Below are positions 12,991 to 26,519 of a stretch of DNA of 64,000 bases, piece by piece. Location: positions 8,422,213 through 8,486,212 of the forward strand of contig OZ234493.1 in the NCBI GenBank assembly GCA_965153455.1, written 5' to 3'. This stretch comes from Sphagnum compactum (Eukaryota > Bryophyta > Sphagnopsida > Sphagnales). Below the pieces are notes generated by a model. That model was not told where the DNA came from. It searched no databases and saw only the letters and a program-made list of their open reading frames with translations. How positions within the stretch are numbered: the stretch's first letter is position 1; each line of letters starts with the position of its first letter. A program made the position numbers and the translations under genes.

Positions 12991-13071
12991 TGGAGAGCGT
13001 GGTTTTGGGGGTGGTAAGTAAATTTGGCATCGTAATGTACGCCATCCATTCAGGTACCTAGTGGCTTAGCT

Positions 13072-14000
13072 TTGGTTTTTCGCTACGGTTTTTTTCTTTT
13101 TTTTTCTTTTTTTAAACTACGTTTGTTCCCCGTTTTTCGTGTTCTCACGTTCCTTACGCGTTTCCCAAACCCAAACCAAACCGAACGGAACGAACGAATA
13201 AATACACCATGTGCTACCTATCTATCATTCATTCATTCATTCATTTATTCATTCATTTGTGCTTCTTCTCCTCTTTTTACTACTGCTACAACTACTGTTG
13301 TTCCCGGTTCTTTTTGGTTTTTGTTCTCACGTTCCTTACACCTTTTCCAAACCAAACGAACAAACACCACCATGTGCTTCTCCTCCTTCTTTTTCTTTCC
13401 CTTTCCAACCAACCAACCAACCAGCCAACCCAACCCAACCAACCGTCCCCCTCGCTGCGCGATTATTATTGCAAAAGAAACAGGCAAGCAGGCAGGCAGG
13501 CAGGCTGCTGCCATCACCCTTCAAAACCGCCAAGTAGGTACCTACCTTGCTAGCTAGCTAGTTCGGTAGATAAGTTTTTTTTAATTAAATAAATTACCCC
13601 TAGTTCTTGACCTACAGAACTTGACCTACAGTTTATTTTTTTTACCCCTAGTTCTTGACCTACAGTGTGAGTGAAAGTAAGTTTTGCTTCCATCATCATC
13701 GCCCTTTGAAACCGCCACGCAGGTGACTAGGTAAGTAGATAGGGTTTTCTTTTTTTTTACCCCCTGAAGTCCTGCGCACCGCCTACTGCCTTGAGGCTTG
13801 AAAAACTGGCCTCGAGATAGGTACATACATAACCGGTTGCTCCATAGAAATTGGTGACGTGGCATCACCCCCATCGGCTGGTAGGTAGGTAAGTAAGTAG
13901 TTCAGGTTGATAGATAGTTGTTGTTTTACAAACAACGTTGCAAGAACGTTTGACAAGATTTGTAATGTGTTTTGGAGGAACGCTTACTTACCAAGCATCA
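13072..14000. repeat. Microsatellite-rich stretch upstream of the Mei2-like gene
   Basis: (ATTC)n lies at about 13226-13257, (AACC)n at about 13407-13445 and (AGGC)n at about 13485-13505. A short phrase, CCTAGTTCTTGACCTACAG, recurs near 13598 and 13648, and GTAGGTAG tracts follow near 13880. Open frames here are pyrimidine-rich by-products, not genes. Confidence 0.7.
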
Positions 14001-14099
14001 TCATAACAAGCTTGCAAAACATTTCAGGAAACGGAAATGCTTGCACTTGCGAGTGTCTCCTCATGTCATGTTTTTTGGTCGTGATAACTGACAAGCACA

Positions 14100-14330
14100 C
14101 TGAGGTGTGTCTTCTTTCTCCAAACTTCAAACTCGCATCCAAATAAACAAAAATACAAAAGTGAAAAAAAAAACACTTTATTTTTATTATACAAAATAAT
14201 AATGAAAACAGAAAACACATAAAAATATAAAAGATAAAAGTTTTTTTTAAAAAAACTAAAACATGAACCAAACATTGTTGAAATAACACACCTGTGCATT
14301 AGGCACGGGGTTCAAACTTGTTTTTATTTA
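14100..14330 (-). repeat. Dispersed repeat family A, truncated copy 1
   Basis: This stretch closely matches 63660-63885 and the reverse complement of 33716-33945. It runs from GAGGTGTGTCTTCTTTCTCC to CACCTGTGCATTAGGCACGG. Only the first module of the element is present. The orientation (minus) and position (1.4 kb upstream) match those of the Mei2-like gene. Confidence 0.85.
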
Positions 14331-14984
14331 AATTTCAAAATACTCCAACTTCACACCATGTAACCACCCTCAACCAGGGACACTATCAAATTAGGCCCGC
14401 CCACCTCACCCACCTTGGTGGCTTAACCTCGTGAGAGCCTTTATTCTGTTAATGCCCATGGCCTCTCACTAAGGCATTACCTTACACTAAGTTCTTTGCA
14501 CCTACTACAGTGGAAAGCAAGCAGGCTGCTACTCTGAAATTTTCCAAATAGGTAGGTACGTAGGTAGATAAATTATTATAGGTTTTTTTGTCCTCTCAAC
14601 TTCTTAACAATGGGTAGAGGCTACTACACAGCCATGAGGCTTGAAAATAGCCAGAGAGACAGGTAGGTAGTTGATCTCCCCCTCCCCTCCTCCCCCACCC
14701 CCAAAGTTCTTCCATATGAGTGTAGTGGAAGTCACAAGGGATTTAGGTCTAGGGTTATGCCCAAGACCATGCATGGGCTTTGCCTGAATAAGGGCCCACA
14801 TGAGGCATAATGCTTGTCGGGGTATCATAGGGAGGGAAAAAAAAACAAAAGCAAGAATTTTTAGAAAATTTGTAATGCTCTTGGCTTATTCAAAATGCTG
14901 GACCTTCTTAAGTGAAGGAAATTTTGCAGTGTGTAACATGCCCTTCAAACTACCCTACCAAAAACAGCCACAGGTCTTTACAAA

Positions 14985-15060
14985 ATCTACCAAATGTGGG
15001 GATTTATTTGTGTACCAAATGTACACAATCTACCAAATGTGGGGATTTATTTGTGTACCG
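14985..15060. repeat. Short tandem duplication of about 43 bp
   Basis: The phrase CTACCAAATGTGGGGATTTATTTGTGTACC occurs at about 14988 and again at about 15030, with little spacer. It creates apparent frames with repeated peptides but no recognisable protein. Confidence 0.75.
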
Positions 15061-15236
15061 AAGAATGGCTACCTATCTTGAGGATGGGGCTCAGTGGCTG
15101 GTGGTTCTGAGCTTGGTCTGACCAATGGCCATTTTCTGACATGAATTGACACTGGGAGAGAGATTCTGTCACATTATTATTTATTACCAACTTTGTAGAC
15201 TACTTGCTAGACCTGGAGCTTGCAATTATGGTTCTA

Positions 15237-15454
15237 AAGGTGTGTTCACACATGATGTTAAGTCAGTGTTAAAAGAAAAATCTAGGTGGCATCCTAAGTG
15301 GCATGCAATGATAAATTGGTGATAATTTTAATGTTAAGTGAATATTACTTAACATAAAATCTTAATGGTAAGTTGGTTTTTAAGTCCTAAATGACTAGCA
15401 TGATGTTAGTGGACTCAAAACACTAGTCCCTAACACCGAGTGTGAATGCACCTT
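15237..15454. mobile_element. Probable MITE of about 218 bp with terminal inverted repeats
   Basis: The left end reads AAGGTGTGTTCACACATGAT and continues GTTAAG. The reverse complement of the right end reads AAGGTGCATTCACACTCGGT and continues GTTAGG. The arms match at about 19 of 26 positions. The interior is AT-rich and non-coding, with more short inverted phrases. Flanking bases show no clear target duplication, so the superfamily is not assigned. Confidence 0.55.
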
Positions 15455-15459
15455 GAGTG

Positions 15460-16780
15460 CTAGTTGTGTGTGTGCATTGGAATGACCTCTTGGTCCTAAG
15501 AAAAGCTTGTTAGGTTGATAAGTAGGTAAGTCATTAACTTGGGGTGAAAGGCAGAATCTCCAAGAAGGTAGTGATTTGAGCCCCCCATTAAAAGGAAGCA
15601 AAATGGTATATAAGGTTGTTTGATTAAGCTATAGAAAGAAAGAAGCATTTAAGACCAATAATCAAATTTATATGCTAGGTAAAGCCCCCAGGGTGGGTGC
15701 ATTCCCAAAAATTAGGGGCCCTAGAATGTGGTCCTCCATCTGGGCCCACATTTTGGAATGTCCCTCACATGTGGGCTTTGCCCATTGTAAAATCACTAGG
15801 GTAACCTTATCATGAAGGTAAACATCTCTAGATCATGATACGAGGTGAATAGGTCAGGAGGCATAGGAGGCCAAGGGTTCTTACAGCTACTCCTTAAAGG
15901 TGGGAAGGATCTTAGGCCTAGAAGTAGGTGCAAGATGCCTCCTCTTTAGTTGAGGTTTTTTATGTTGTAGAGAGGTTCCCATACGAGTGGGTTCTCTTGA
16001 GGGAGGAGTGCCCTACGGCATGAGCCTGAGGATGTTCCCAAACCTCCAGAGAATACACGAGTACAAGAAGAACCTCCCCTTATGCAAACAACTCTTTCTT
16101 TTTTTTTCTAGCTTTTTTTTTCTTGTTTAGGGTAAACAGGCTGGTGACTGAACACTTAGTGTCTCAGTCACCTCTGTCTCACTCAATCTGCCTCCTTTCC
16201 ACGTACAAGCTGAAGATAAAATATAGCCCCCTAGAAAACACACCCATGGTCATTTAAATCCCTCAAAACTGGTCAAAAATGAGGAAGATACACTCCTTCA
16301 AAGTTTGGGCGGGGTGGGCGGGTTTAATTGATTTTTAAAAATGGATCATACACATGGCAGCCCATGATGGCTTGTTTAGTCACCTAAAACCAAACACTAA
16401 CTTGGGCACCAACAAATGCTATCTACCCAGCTATCAAATTGGATGAAAATTTGGATGGAAATTTTCCTCAAAATAAGCATTCACTTTTGCTCATAGGGCT
16501 AAAATTGCATTCAAATTCAAGTTTAGAGATCGATGGTTATGGGTAAACATATTCCCATTCACCAAATCCGTCGCCCTTCCCAAATGTTTGTGGGCACAGA
16601 TTTTTCATCACCCCCACCAAGCATCCGACTCTCTATCACATTGCATATCTCTTTCTCTCTCCAACTCTCTTAAACTCTCTATGGGCGCAATTTTTTGTCA
16701 CCTGCACCAAGCATCTAACTCCCATTCACATTGTTTTTTCTAAGCTTCTTTGAGTTCCTATTTGCTTGACGCTCTAAAGG
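15460..16780. other. Intergenic DNA without recognised gene
   Basis: No protein family was seen on either strand. Near 16600-16740 a phrase containing CACCAAGCATC...AACTCTC is repeated once, a diverged duplication leading into the pyrimidine-rich array that follows. Confidence 0.4.
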
Positions 16781-16789
16781 TATTGTTTG

Positions 16790-17790
16790 TCTTTGGTTTT
16801 TGTTTGCATGTTTATACAACTAATGTTCCCTCTCTCTGTGATCAATGCCCCTTTCTCCAAACGTTTTGAGCTTTTGCAACTCCTGGTAATGGCAATGCAT
16901 CCCTTCTCTCCTCTCTCTCTCTTCTCCTGCACCTACAATCATGGCGCCTCATCCCGTCTCTACTCTCTTTCTTTCAACTCTCACACCTATAACAATGGCA
17001 AAAGTCTTTTCTCTACTCTCTCTTTCAACTCTTACATTTTTCATATATTTCATCTTTTGCACCTACAACCATGGCACTACGTCCGTTCTCTACTTTTTTT
17101 CTTTTCTCTCTCTTGTTTCACCCCTACAACGATGACAATGTGTCCCTTCTCTACTCTCTTTCTTTCAGCTCTTTTGTCTCTCCACTCTTTTTCATCTCTC
17201 ACACCTACTGGCCTTGGCAATGCATCTCTCTCATCTTTCAATTGTCTTTGAGCTTAGAGCTCAAAGCTTACCTGTTGTTGGCAATGGCGATCGGCACTCC
17301 TCCTCTTTCAACTATTTTAAAGCTTGGAACTTTGAGCTTGCCTACTACTTATGATGGTGATCAATGCCCCTTTTTTTACTCTCACCTTTTTCAAAGCTTG
17401 AAGTTCTAAACTTCTTGCTAACGATGGCAATCCACCCCCCTTCTTTCCTTTCTCATATCTCTCAAAGCTTATAACTCTCTTGTTGTTGGCAATCCACCCC
17501 CTTCTCTTTTCTCTCATCTTTTTCAAAGCTTTGAGCTCTCTTGTTGTTGGCGATGTCGATCCACCCCCTTTCTCTCCTCTTTCATCTCTCAAAGAGCTCT
17601 AATCTCTTTTGTTACTAGTGATGGCAATCCACCCCCCTTCTCTCCTCTCTCATCTCTCTCAAAGCTTTGAATTCTTTTATTATTTCTAAGCTCAAAGTTC
17701 TAAATTTTCATCTTATTAATGATGGCGATCCACCCCCCCTTTCTCCTCTTTCAACTTTTTCAAAGCTAAAAGTTCTTTTGTTGTTTTTTT
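16790..17790. repeat. Pyrimidine-rich minisatellite, period about 65-72 bp
   Basis: CAAAGCTT or a near variant recurs at about 17262, 17329, 17391, 17463, 17524, 17659 and 17762, with phrases GATGGCGATCCACCCCC and CTCTTGTTGTTGGC between. The left half (16850-17230) repeats a related unit around ACCTACAACCATGGC. Frames through it encode Ser/Leu/Phe-rich peptides and are by-products of the repeat. Confidence 0.8.
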
Positions 17791-18794
17791 TTTCTTAACC
17801 ATCTCAACGACTACGATTGATGTGCTTTTTTTCCTCTAGACCCAAACCCAAATTTGTTGATATATTTTATTCATTTGTTGCGCAACTATTACATTTTTCT
17901 CAACTATTATTCAACTATTCCTCAACTACTAACTTTCTCTCAACTACTATTACCTTCTTTCATCTAGTGTTCAATTGTTATATTTCTTTCATCTATTGTT
18001 CACCTGCACTACCTTTCCTTCAACATCTAGCCAATTACTTCCTCTTTCAATCATTGGAAGGTAACAATCTTGATGTTTGGCATCCTTGTGCCTATTACTT
18101 AGCCCATGCCTGCAACCTTGCATGTTGTTGAGCCCATTTTGTGCAACCTAGATTCACCCCCATGTACTTGCATAGATGTGCTTGAAGACATGCTTGAAAA
18201 TCATGGTGAAAATGGTCACCCATTTGAGTAACACGTGTTGGAGTTCAAGCTGGAGTGAATTGTGTTTTAGCACAGTTTTTAGGAGTTTTTCGAGTTGTTC
18301 ATTCTATTGTGGAACCCATTTCTATTGCTGGTTTGGCTCGCTTGTCTTCCTTCTCCTTTCACTTGCATGTTTTGATTTCCTCGACAACTACCTTTTCCAT
18401 TGTTTTTCTCCTTAAGATGTTTAAGTATTTAGAACTAATCACAAAATGTCATTGAGAATAATCAATTAATGATTTTTTTCCCTTGGTGTGTCTTGCAAGT
18501 AAATGAAGCAATGACAATAAGTTATGCACCTTCATGGATTTTTGGGTCAAATTTGGAGACAACTAAGTTTCCTATAACAACTCTCGAATATTTTTAAGAC
18601 TACCTTCATCATGGTTTACAACATCAATTTTTGTTGGCTTCTAGTTTAATACTATAACGTTATGGGGCATATCTACATAGTAGCATTGGTCATTTTGTGA
18701 CATGTAGATAGGTAGATCTTCAAATCTTGAATGTTGATATGTTTCAACTATATGGAAAAGTTTTACAATAATAGATTCCTCCCCCCATCAAAGA

Positions 18795-20043
18795 TACTTT
18801 AAGTTTCTTCCTTTGTTGTGTAATCTTCTTCATTCCCTACATTGCTCATGTTTGTTGTAGTGTAAACCTTTGATGGTTTACTCTTGTTATCCATTGCCTT
18901 TGGGTTCAAAGGCCATATACATGTAATTCTAAACCCAGACTTGATGTTTTGTTTTATGAATGATTGCTTTATGTCTCGGTCTACCCATCCAGCTATTTTA
19001 CTCGGTTCCATGTGATTATTTCTAGACATAGTTGCATCCTTGACCTTTCTAAATGTTGTTTTAAAAGGTTTGAAATAAGACAAATCTAATGGTTGTAATG
19101 CATGTGATGTGTGTGATGGCAATGTGATCATGTTTAACCCAAATGTTTTTGCTTATTCTATTGCTTTGTAAGGTAACACGGTTGCCATGTCCATCCAAAA
19201 TTAACAAGTGTTGGTTGTTGAAGGACACTCCACTTGGAACTGATTTGTTAAAAAAAACTAAAACTCTTTAAACAGGAAAATAATCATCCATGTTTTTGTT
19301 TTTGTTTTTTGCATTGCCATACAAGTACCTGGTTTGCAAAGTTTAATGTAATCATCCTTTAATATCTCACCTTTGAAGATGTAAAAACCATATAGAACAC
19401 CCTTGCAGCATTGACTACACAATTTACAATTAACCATTCCTAAGATTTTGGGATGATGCTGTAAACTGCATTAGATCATTTCCTAGCCAAAACTTTTGCT
19501 CCAAACTACCTACTAGTTTAAATCCCTATTTCAACAAAATTCCATATATGATCAAAACTATAATTATGTTAGTTATACAATGATTACAAATTGATGTAGA
19601 AAGAGTTGCATGAATTAGGTGTCATCCCCAAAGTTTTACAAACTTATAATCTTTATGCATATCGTATGTTAACTTCTAGATGTTTACGTTTGAACCAATA
19701 TCACCAACTATTACATGGTATTGCATCCTGGAATGATATAGCTTTTGTCTATGTTAACTTTGCAACTTTCATCTTCAATTGTTGTAGACCAATGGATAGT
19801 CCACATTCCTGCATTACTAATGTTCAATGTAATCACAGTTGTATCTTCTTCTTTTGTAAGCACACCTCCTAGCCCCATCTTCTCGAATCTAGTTATTCCA
19901 TTTAGGTGGTTAACAAGGGAGTTCATTGGGATGTTCCATGACTTGCTGACCCTCCTTATGGAATGTGTCCCTCTCTCAATAACATCCATTACTTCTTCCA
20001 ACACTTCATTTGTCCACATACCTTTTCTAGTTTTTGAAGGCAT
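18795..20043 (-). mobile_element. Tigger/pogo-like DDE transposon relic, copy 1
   Basis: On the minus strand the N-terminal part (from 20043) begins MPSKTRKGMWTNEVLEE and continues with a psq-type helix-turn-helix (IRRVSKSWNIP). The C-terminal part (from 19131) begins ITLPSHTSHALQPLDLSYFK, the family's hallmark, followed by FRITCIWPLNP. The region between is interrupted by stops and frameshifts, but fragments such as VLYGFYIFKG fit the DDE_1 fold. The copy is dead. Terminal repeats were not identified. Confidence 0.8.
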
Positions 20044-20585
20044 TCAATTCAACTGTGGTGTTGATTTTTTGTTTTGTGGGTCAATAACAAGGGGAAGATT
20101 TTCCATGTTAATTACAAGGTCTATTGCTTGCAAATCCAACATGCTACTTTGTCTCCTATGAAAGACTATCAAGTTCATGATTGCATATCTCTTCCTAATC
20201 CCAGCTTTAGCAACTTGTTGGAGTGCGTTTTAACCCCACCAAAGGGATGTTTTTTTCTTCCTTGTAAACAACCCAAGAATCCAAAAAGCGTAGGAAATTT
20301 GGAAATTTTGCTATAGCATGTTCTAATATTGCTACAATAGAGTATGATAACTTATAAAATTCTACAAAATCATCCCAATCTAAATCATCTTCTGTTGTTG
20401 TGCATGCAGTGGGGAGAAATGTGTAGGAACGATTTATATATTTAACTATTTTCTAACTTTTTTCAAGCTCTTTGATGCAACATTTCGACCTATGGATTTT
20501 TTAATCGAACGGTAATTCAAATTTTTTGGAACCTTTGATTGTAAATTTGGTCTACAAGTTCAACTTATATGTCTAATGTTGATCC

Positions 20586-20813
20586 CTATTCTACATGCTT
20601 TACTTTCACCTTTTCCAAATCTATTTTAGAACCTAATTTTTGTTCTTTTACATGATTTACTTTCATCTTTCGTTCTACTTTTGAACATAGCTTTTGTTCT
20701 CTTATTTGCTCTACTTTCTCTTTTAGACCTATTTTTTGCAAGTAAACTCTTAGACTTGGACTATTGTTCTTTACATGTTCTACTATCATTAGCAAATCAG
20801 AATTCCTCAACAT
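20586..20813 (-). repeat. Short degenerate repeat with a Lys/Glu/Val-rich frame
   Basis: Units of roughly 55-65 bp repeat the motif TTTTGTTCTTT-(T)ACATG-TTCTACTTTC. On the minus strand this reads as a 75-residue frame with repeats such as VKEQKLGSKI and IREQKLCSKV. Without a longer frame or homologue it is best treated as a minisatellite. Confidence 0.5.
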
Positions 20814-21599
20814 TACAATATTAAGAACTAAGAATTATAAGCAGAGTTGGAATTGTTTTTCTACCCTTGTTCATAGAAAGGACATACTTGGAGCCCAAAT
20901 TAGAAGTAGAAAATGACGTACACATTTGATGTAAGTTTTGTTGCAATTTAAGTTTTGAATTATGCCTCCTTTTTTTTGGAAGGAAAGAATGCTCAATTTT
21001 TATGCATAGTCAAAATCTTTGAAGACTCTCCTCTAGGGCTAATAAATGTGGTGCCCTGAATGATTCAAAGAAAGGATGTCCTTTGATGATTCTTGTGCAT
21101 TAATTGTATCCTTGTTAGGTTTAAAATATTAATGAGCAATTTCATGCATTTTAATGTGAGTTTAAAACCCCATAACCAAACAACCAATTTTTTATTTGCA
21201 TTTTGCTTATGTTGGTTCTTTGAAAAATAGTTAAACCCACCCAAGTATATGCATTAGAATGGGCCGGTCCTCTCCCATAACCAAACATGGCTACATATAC
21301 AATGTGTTAATCCTTTCCCATAACCAAACATGATTACATATGACATTGTGCCTTTTTTTTTTGGCTATTTCTTTTTCCCATGCCCATAACCGCACACACA
21401 AAAAAAGATTTCATTTGGATTACATGAAAAGACCGAACATACTTTTTCAATACTACGCATTCGATCATAGGGTTGCATTCAAACGTTTGCACAAAGGACC
21501 GCGACCATTCACTGGCGTTGGTCTGCACAAGAGGGGTGTTCGGTTATGATTAAATTCACCCCATCTTGACTTTAGTATAAATCAAAGCTTGAAATACTA

Positions 21600-22860
21600 G
21601 TGTGACTCATATGTAAGGGACCAGGATTATTTTTCATTATTATTAATTTTTGGTGATGGAAATCTTTGATTGGCCAATCTCAAAAAAAATTAATCAACTT
21701 TGGATAAAGTGGGATACTATTGGGAACGTGAGAATCCTTTTTGAAAACTCAATGGGAACAAAATGAGAACACATTTGGAACAACACAAATCCCAACACCA
21801 CCTCCCCCTTGGGTACTTGCTGGCTCATCTCATTGGTTGTCAAGAATTTCTGTGCCTACCTTTGTTCCTTATCATTTTTAGCCTAGGCAATTACAAGGGC
21901 ACAAATTGTGGGACATGTATAGTAGTGTGATTTATGTTCATTAATTGTGGGGACCCCCAAAGCTTAATATATGTTTTTTTTGGGTACCTAATGGGCCTCT
22001 TTGATTTATTTCCCCATTATAAATATATTCTGAAAATTTGGGAGATTGCTTAATATAAAAGTTCCATTCTAAAAACATGGAAACCCAAAATTGGCCCACC
22101 TATATAGGTTGTAAGAGGACAACGTTAGGCAAAGCATATGGGACAAAGTGAGGTGCTATTCGGACCACCACATTGAGAAATTTGGGAACATGTTAGGAAC
22201 TTATTGGGGAACGAGTACAGTGGGAACAACAAAAAGCCCAAAAAAATCCAAAACCCCCCCCCTCCTCCCACCCAAAAGAAAATGTGAAATTTTGAAAAAA
22301 AAAAAAAAAAAACATTTTCAAAGCAAAAATAATTTGTGAATGAAAGTAGAGAATTTTATTGGAATATTCCTTTTCGAGCTGAAATCTTCAATTTTAATTA
22401 ACTATTTGACAAACATGTGTTGAGATTGCACTTGTATTATGGTAGTCGAAGTTTAGTTGACATGATGACAATAATTAACATGTCGAAGGGCACAAATAGG
22501 ATTTTGAACAATGATGTTATCATATTGGAGGTGTAATATAAAGACGATTTTATGAAGGATTGATGGACTTGGAAATGTTATTCTTTTTGTTTTAAAAAAT
22601 GAATTAAATATGTTTTTTTGCTCTATGGAACAAAATACATATGTTTAAGGAGTGTTTGGAATTTGCATTTGAAAGAATGTATGGAAGGTAAAGGTATGGA
22701 ATGGCATTGAAGTCTTTTTTAATTATGTAAAAACTACATGTTATTATAGAGAGACCGACAAACCACATCTCGAGAACTTGATGGGAACACAAAAAAACAA
22801 AAGTTCCTCTTCCACACTCCCCCCAAAAAACCTAAAAGAAAACATTAAACCCTTCCCCAA
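21600..22860. repeat. GGGAAC-motif repeat family B, several copies
   Basis: Blocks at about 21710-21800, 22085-22290 and 22745-22860 share TTGGGAACA-like phrases every 12-16 bp, preceded by CTATATAGGTTG and GCATATGGGA(C/T)AAA. Related blocks lie near 27200-27400, 32540-33050 and 33290-33440. They are AT-rich, non-coding and diverged, and look like a non-autonomous element with an internal degenerate tandem motif. Confidence 0.6.
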
Positions 22861-23379
22861 GCTTCTCATTGGTTGCATGAAATTTTTATTTCCAAAACAA
22901 TTGTCAAATTTTATTTTTTAAAATTGGCCAACAATGAAAGAATCCATTGCAAAGGAAAAAGAAACACATCAATCATTCACCAAAGTGGGGATCACCACAA
23001 TGTGTTCATATCACAAACATAACTAATGAAGCCCTTATGGGGCATGTCATGACACCATTTAAGATACATGTCCATTATAACACAAATTAGATCATTCTTG
23101 CCCCAATTATTATCAAACCCCTAAGATATTTCCTCTCTCAAAATGAGGATAATGCAATTAACCTTGAGCACCTATCCCAAGCCACCCACCATAGTCTAAT
23201 AAATTTTCCCATATTATTCCCTCGACTTGAGTGGCATGCCACCTCTTTTTGTTAAAAACAAAATTATTCATCCAAACAATAAAAAAAATTGCCCCCTTAA
23301 GTAAGAACCAAAGACCTACCATGTTGTTGAAACATCTTTAAAATCTAGTAGTGAAATGTAGTTCCCCAATTGCATTAAA

Positions 23380-26200
23380 GATGCTTGTTGAAATGGTTTT
23401 GTTCCACACACCATGCGCTTCATAATCTTGTGCCTAGTTCTAGGTATGCGCAACATTGGGCATGCATGCATTCCCAAAACCTATGTATGATGTATTATTT
23501 CCCAATCTTGCATAGAAGGCAACATAAACCAACCAACTTATCCACCCTTACCTTTATCCACACATTTATGGCAATAGCCTTGTTCCAAATGCCCATATGA
23601 AGCCAACCTCTTTCTTATTGCATTGCTTGTTCCAAATATGGGACCATCACAATTTAAAATCAAATGAAAAAAGTTTTGCCCATCTTTTCTCAACAAATTT
23701 GCCTTAGGTTTAAAAGTCTAAGCATTTTTCCTTCTCCATAGAATAGTAAATGTGATAAAAGGCTCCTCACTTTTCTAGGAATAAAACCTCGGATCAATCT
23801 CCAAGGCTTTCACCTTGCCATAATACACAAGGAAATGTACCTTTTTGAGGCTCTTAACGACTTCAACTACTTTAACATGTGCCACATTTTGGATTTAAAT
23901 GCAAAGATACCCCAATTCTATATCCTCGTTTTTGAAAAGTGTTAGAATTTTAGATTGAAGCCTTATAGAATGTAGGTTCACCTCTTTTAAAATGTGTAAT
24001 TGTTATTCCACATCATTGCATTGAGATTTTTAAAAAGTGGAAATTTGACAAACGAAAAAAAGGCAAAGACCTATTATTCACAAACATGCCTACCCACTTT
24101 CATGCCAAGGAGTGATTGTTGTGTGCTCTTAACAACCTTCCCCACTTGTCTTCCAACTTGGTAGTAATTTTTGTACACCTAGTTAATTCTTCCATGGACA
24201 ACATGAATTTTCACCCTATCTCCTCATTGGTTGCAAACATGCCTTCAACAACCACATAGATGTCAATAATAAAAATTTAGCCTATGGAATGCAACTTGGC
24301 ACTCTATCTTTTGAAAGGCCTTTGGCCCAAAGTTGAACCATTGCATTCCACCAAAAGCTAATTGCCAAGACATGTCCTTAAGAGTTCTTGGGCTAGCATG
24401 TTTCAACTCCTTTGTCATCTTAGTCCAAGTTTTTCCGATTCAATTCCTAAAGGCTAAACAAGGGGCACTTTTATGATTTACTTGTACACAACATTCAAGG
24501 TCGAGAGCTCATTTACAATGTACATATGTAGTTGAAATCTCTTTAGTTTAAATCTTAGGAGCTCTTGAAGATTGGAATCCCTTGGTTCAAAAACATGCAA
24601 CACCCATTTTCTATAACATTCATTGGATCCTCCAAACCTAGGTCCTCCTTCATTTGTTTTCTTACAACATTGATCTTAAACTACACATTGATAGTTGTTA
24701 GTTGAACCAACCCATAGAAAATTTTCCAAGACTTTTGTTATTATTTTTTGGATGCCCTTTTTGGTACTGTACCTCCCCATTCACTAACAAAATATCAAAG
24801 GGTGAAGAAAATGATGTTATTGACTACCACATTCCTTCCTAAGAGATAAAGCTTTGTAGCCGATCAATAGCTAATGTTCTAGTGAATTTCGATTAGTAGG
24901 AACTTCTTTATCTTTACAAATTCCATAAAAAGGTCAAAAAGTGTCCCAAGGAACTTAGGATTACTTCTAAGGAGGTCCATGTCCATTTGAATGTTTCAAT
25001 CCATTCAAGTTTTTGTTTTTGTTTACCTTTGATCCAAAAACAACCGATTAAGACTCATTACTATGAAAGCCAAAAACATAACTAAATACCTTCAATACTT
25101 GTGCGAACAAAAACATGCTAGCTCATATGGTTTTTGTTGTAAAACTTATGTCATCAATGTATTAAACTATTAATTAAACCCCTCCCCTTTGAATTTTGCC
25201 AACTTCAAATTCTTCACATGGATCATCACATTAAGGGCTTGTTCAATGATTAGGAAAATGTAGGGAGTTATAAGGCACCCATGTTGTACTCCTTGTTCAA
25301 TTATAAACCTTTAGAAGTTTTCCCATCCAACACAATGTTGGCATTGACTTTTAGAAACAAAAATTTCATCATATTAACACACTAAACCAAGACCCTGATC
25401 TTGTTCATGCAATTAAAAATAAAATCCCAATCTAGTTTGTTATGAACCTTTGAAAAATCTAGCTTGAGAAAAACAATTGATTGCTTGGATTTCTTGGCCC
25501 ATGAATGTTGACTAATTATGGCTAATAGTTTCCACTAGGGTTGGCTATAGATGTAACTAAAGGGCTTTTGTTATAAAACAATTGCATGTGATGTTTTGGT
25601 GCCCACTTGCATACTCTTGCCATATTATTCTTCTTATGAATCATCATAACAAATCATTTATTTTCTTTTTTATAATCGTTATGGACCTTCACAAAGTTAC
25701 ATTGTTTACCTAGCTAGTTAGTTTGCAAGCTATCCTTATGAGCGAATGGGAGGGCAACTCCATTCTTATTGGCTTCACCACCATTTAGATTTGCCCTCTC
25801 CCCTTTTTTCATAGAACCACTACCTCCCTATGTAGGAAACTTCATTCTTGATGTCACTCATTTATTTGCCTTCCCTTTATAACTAACAAGTTGAAAACAT
25901 TGTTTAATATGGTGTGAGGAATCAAAACAAAACTTGGAAGGGATGAAACAAAAGTCATAGTTCGCAAGTATTGCCATCAATTTATTAGTGGTTTCATTTT
26001 TAACCACCAATGATGTCTCCCACCCTTCCCCAACTTCCAATGTTACATAATAGTGTTGTTTCATCGTGTCGATGCTTTTTTTTGTCAAAACTCAATATGG
26101 TGTGAAGTTCAAAAACTATTTTCCCAATTGAAATTTTGAAAGCAAACCAAAAATTGGAATCAAAAGGTGAATGTTTATTTCTTATAAAGTTTACCATCAC
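23380..26200 (-). mobile_element. Degenerate LINE (non-LTR retrotransposon)
   Basis: The minus strand carries scattered pieces of a LINE. Near 26190-25858 there is an ORF1-like segment ending in a zinc-knuckle-like remnant (KFCFDSSHHIKQC). At 25510-25200 reverse transcriptase motifs are seen: VFLKLDFSK, then IVLDGKTSKG and, across frameshifts, EQG-x-x-GCL. Near 23600-23390 a zf-RVT-like segment (GLCCLLCKIGK, then HRFWECMHAQ) closes the element. Many stops and frameshifts are present, and the endonuclease was not recognised. Confidence 0.7.
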
Positions 26201-26515
26201 TTAAATAATTTTAAAAATACAACATCTTAGCCCTAACAAGTAATTAAACATAATCTTACCACCCTTACATTATGATTTAGATCAGCAAATAAAAAATTGA
26301 AAATAAAATATAAATGTTTATTTCTTACAAAATTCACAATTAGTTAATAGTATTGCAAATATAACACCTTAGCCCTAACAAACAATTAAACACAATCTTA
26401 CCACCTCTACATTATGATTTAGATTAGTAAACCAAGAATTGAAGACAAAAGGTGAATGTTTATTTCTTACAAAGCTCACAATCATTTAATAATCTTGCAA
26501 ATACGACATTTTAGC
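26146..26515. repeat. Tandem array of about 142-bp units, 2.6 copies
   Basis: ATGTTTATTTCTTA starts at 26171, 26314 and 26456, giving periods of 143 and 142 bp. Each unit contains TTAGCCCTAACAA and CATTATGATTTAGAT. The last unit is incomplete. No coding potential is seen. Confidence 0.85.
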
Positions 26516-26519
26516 CTTG

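Noticed and set aside
12719-13560. Several frames of 66-161 codons around the Mei2-like promoter
   Set aside because: Composition follows microsatellites and homopolymer runs; no conserved protein.
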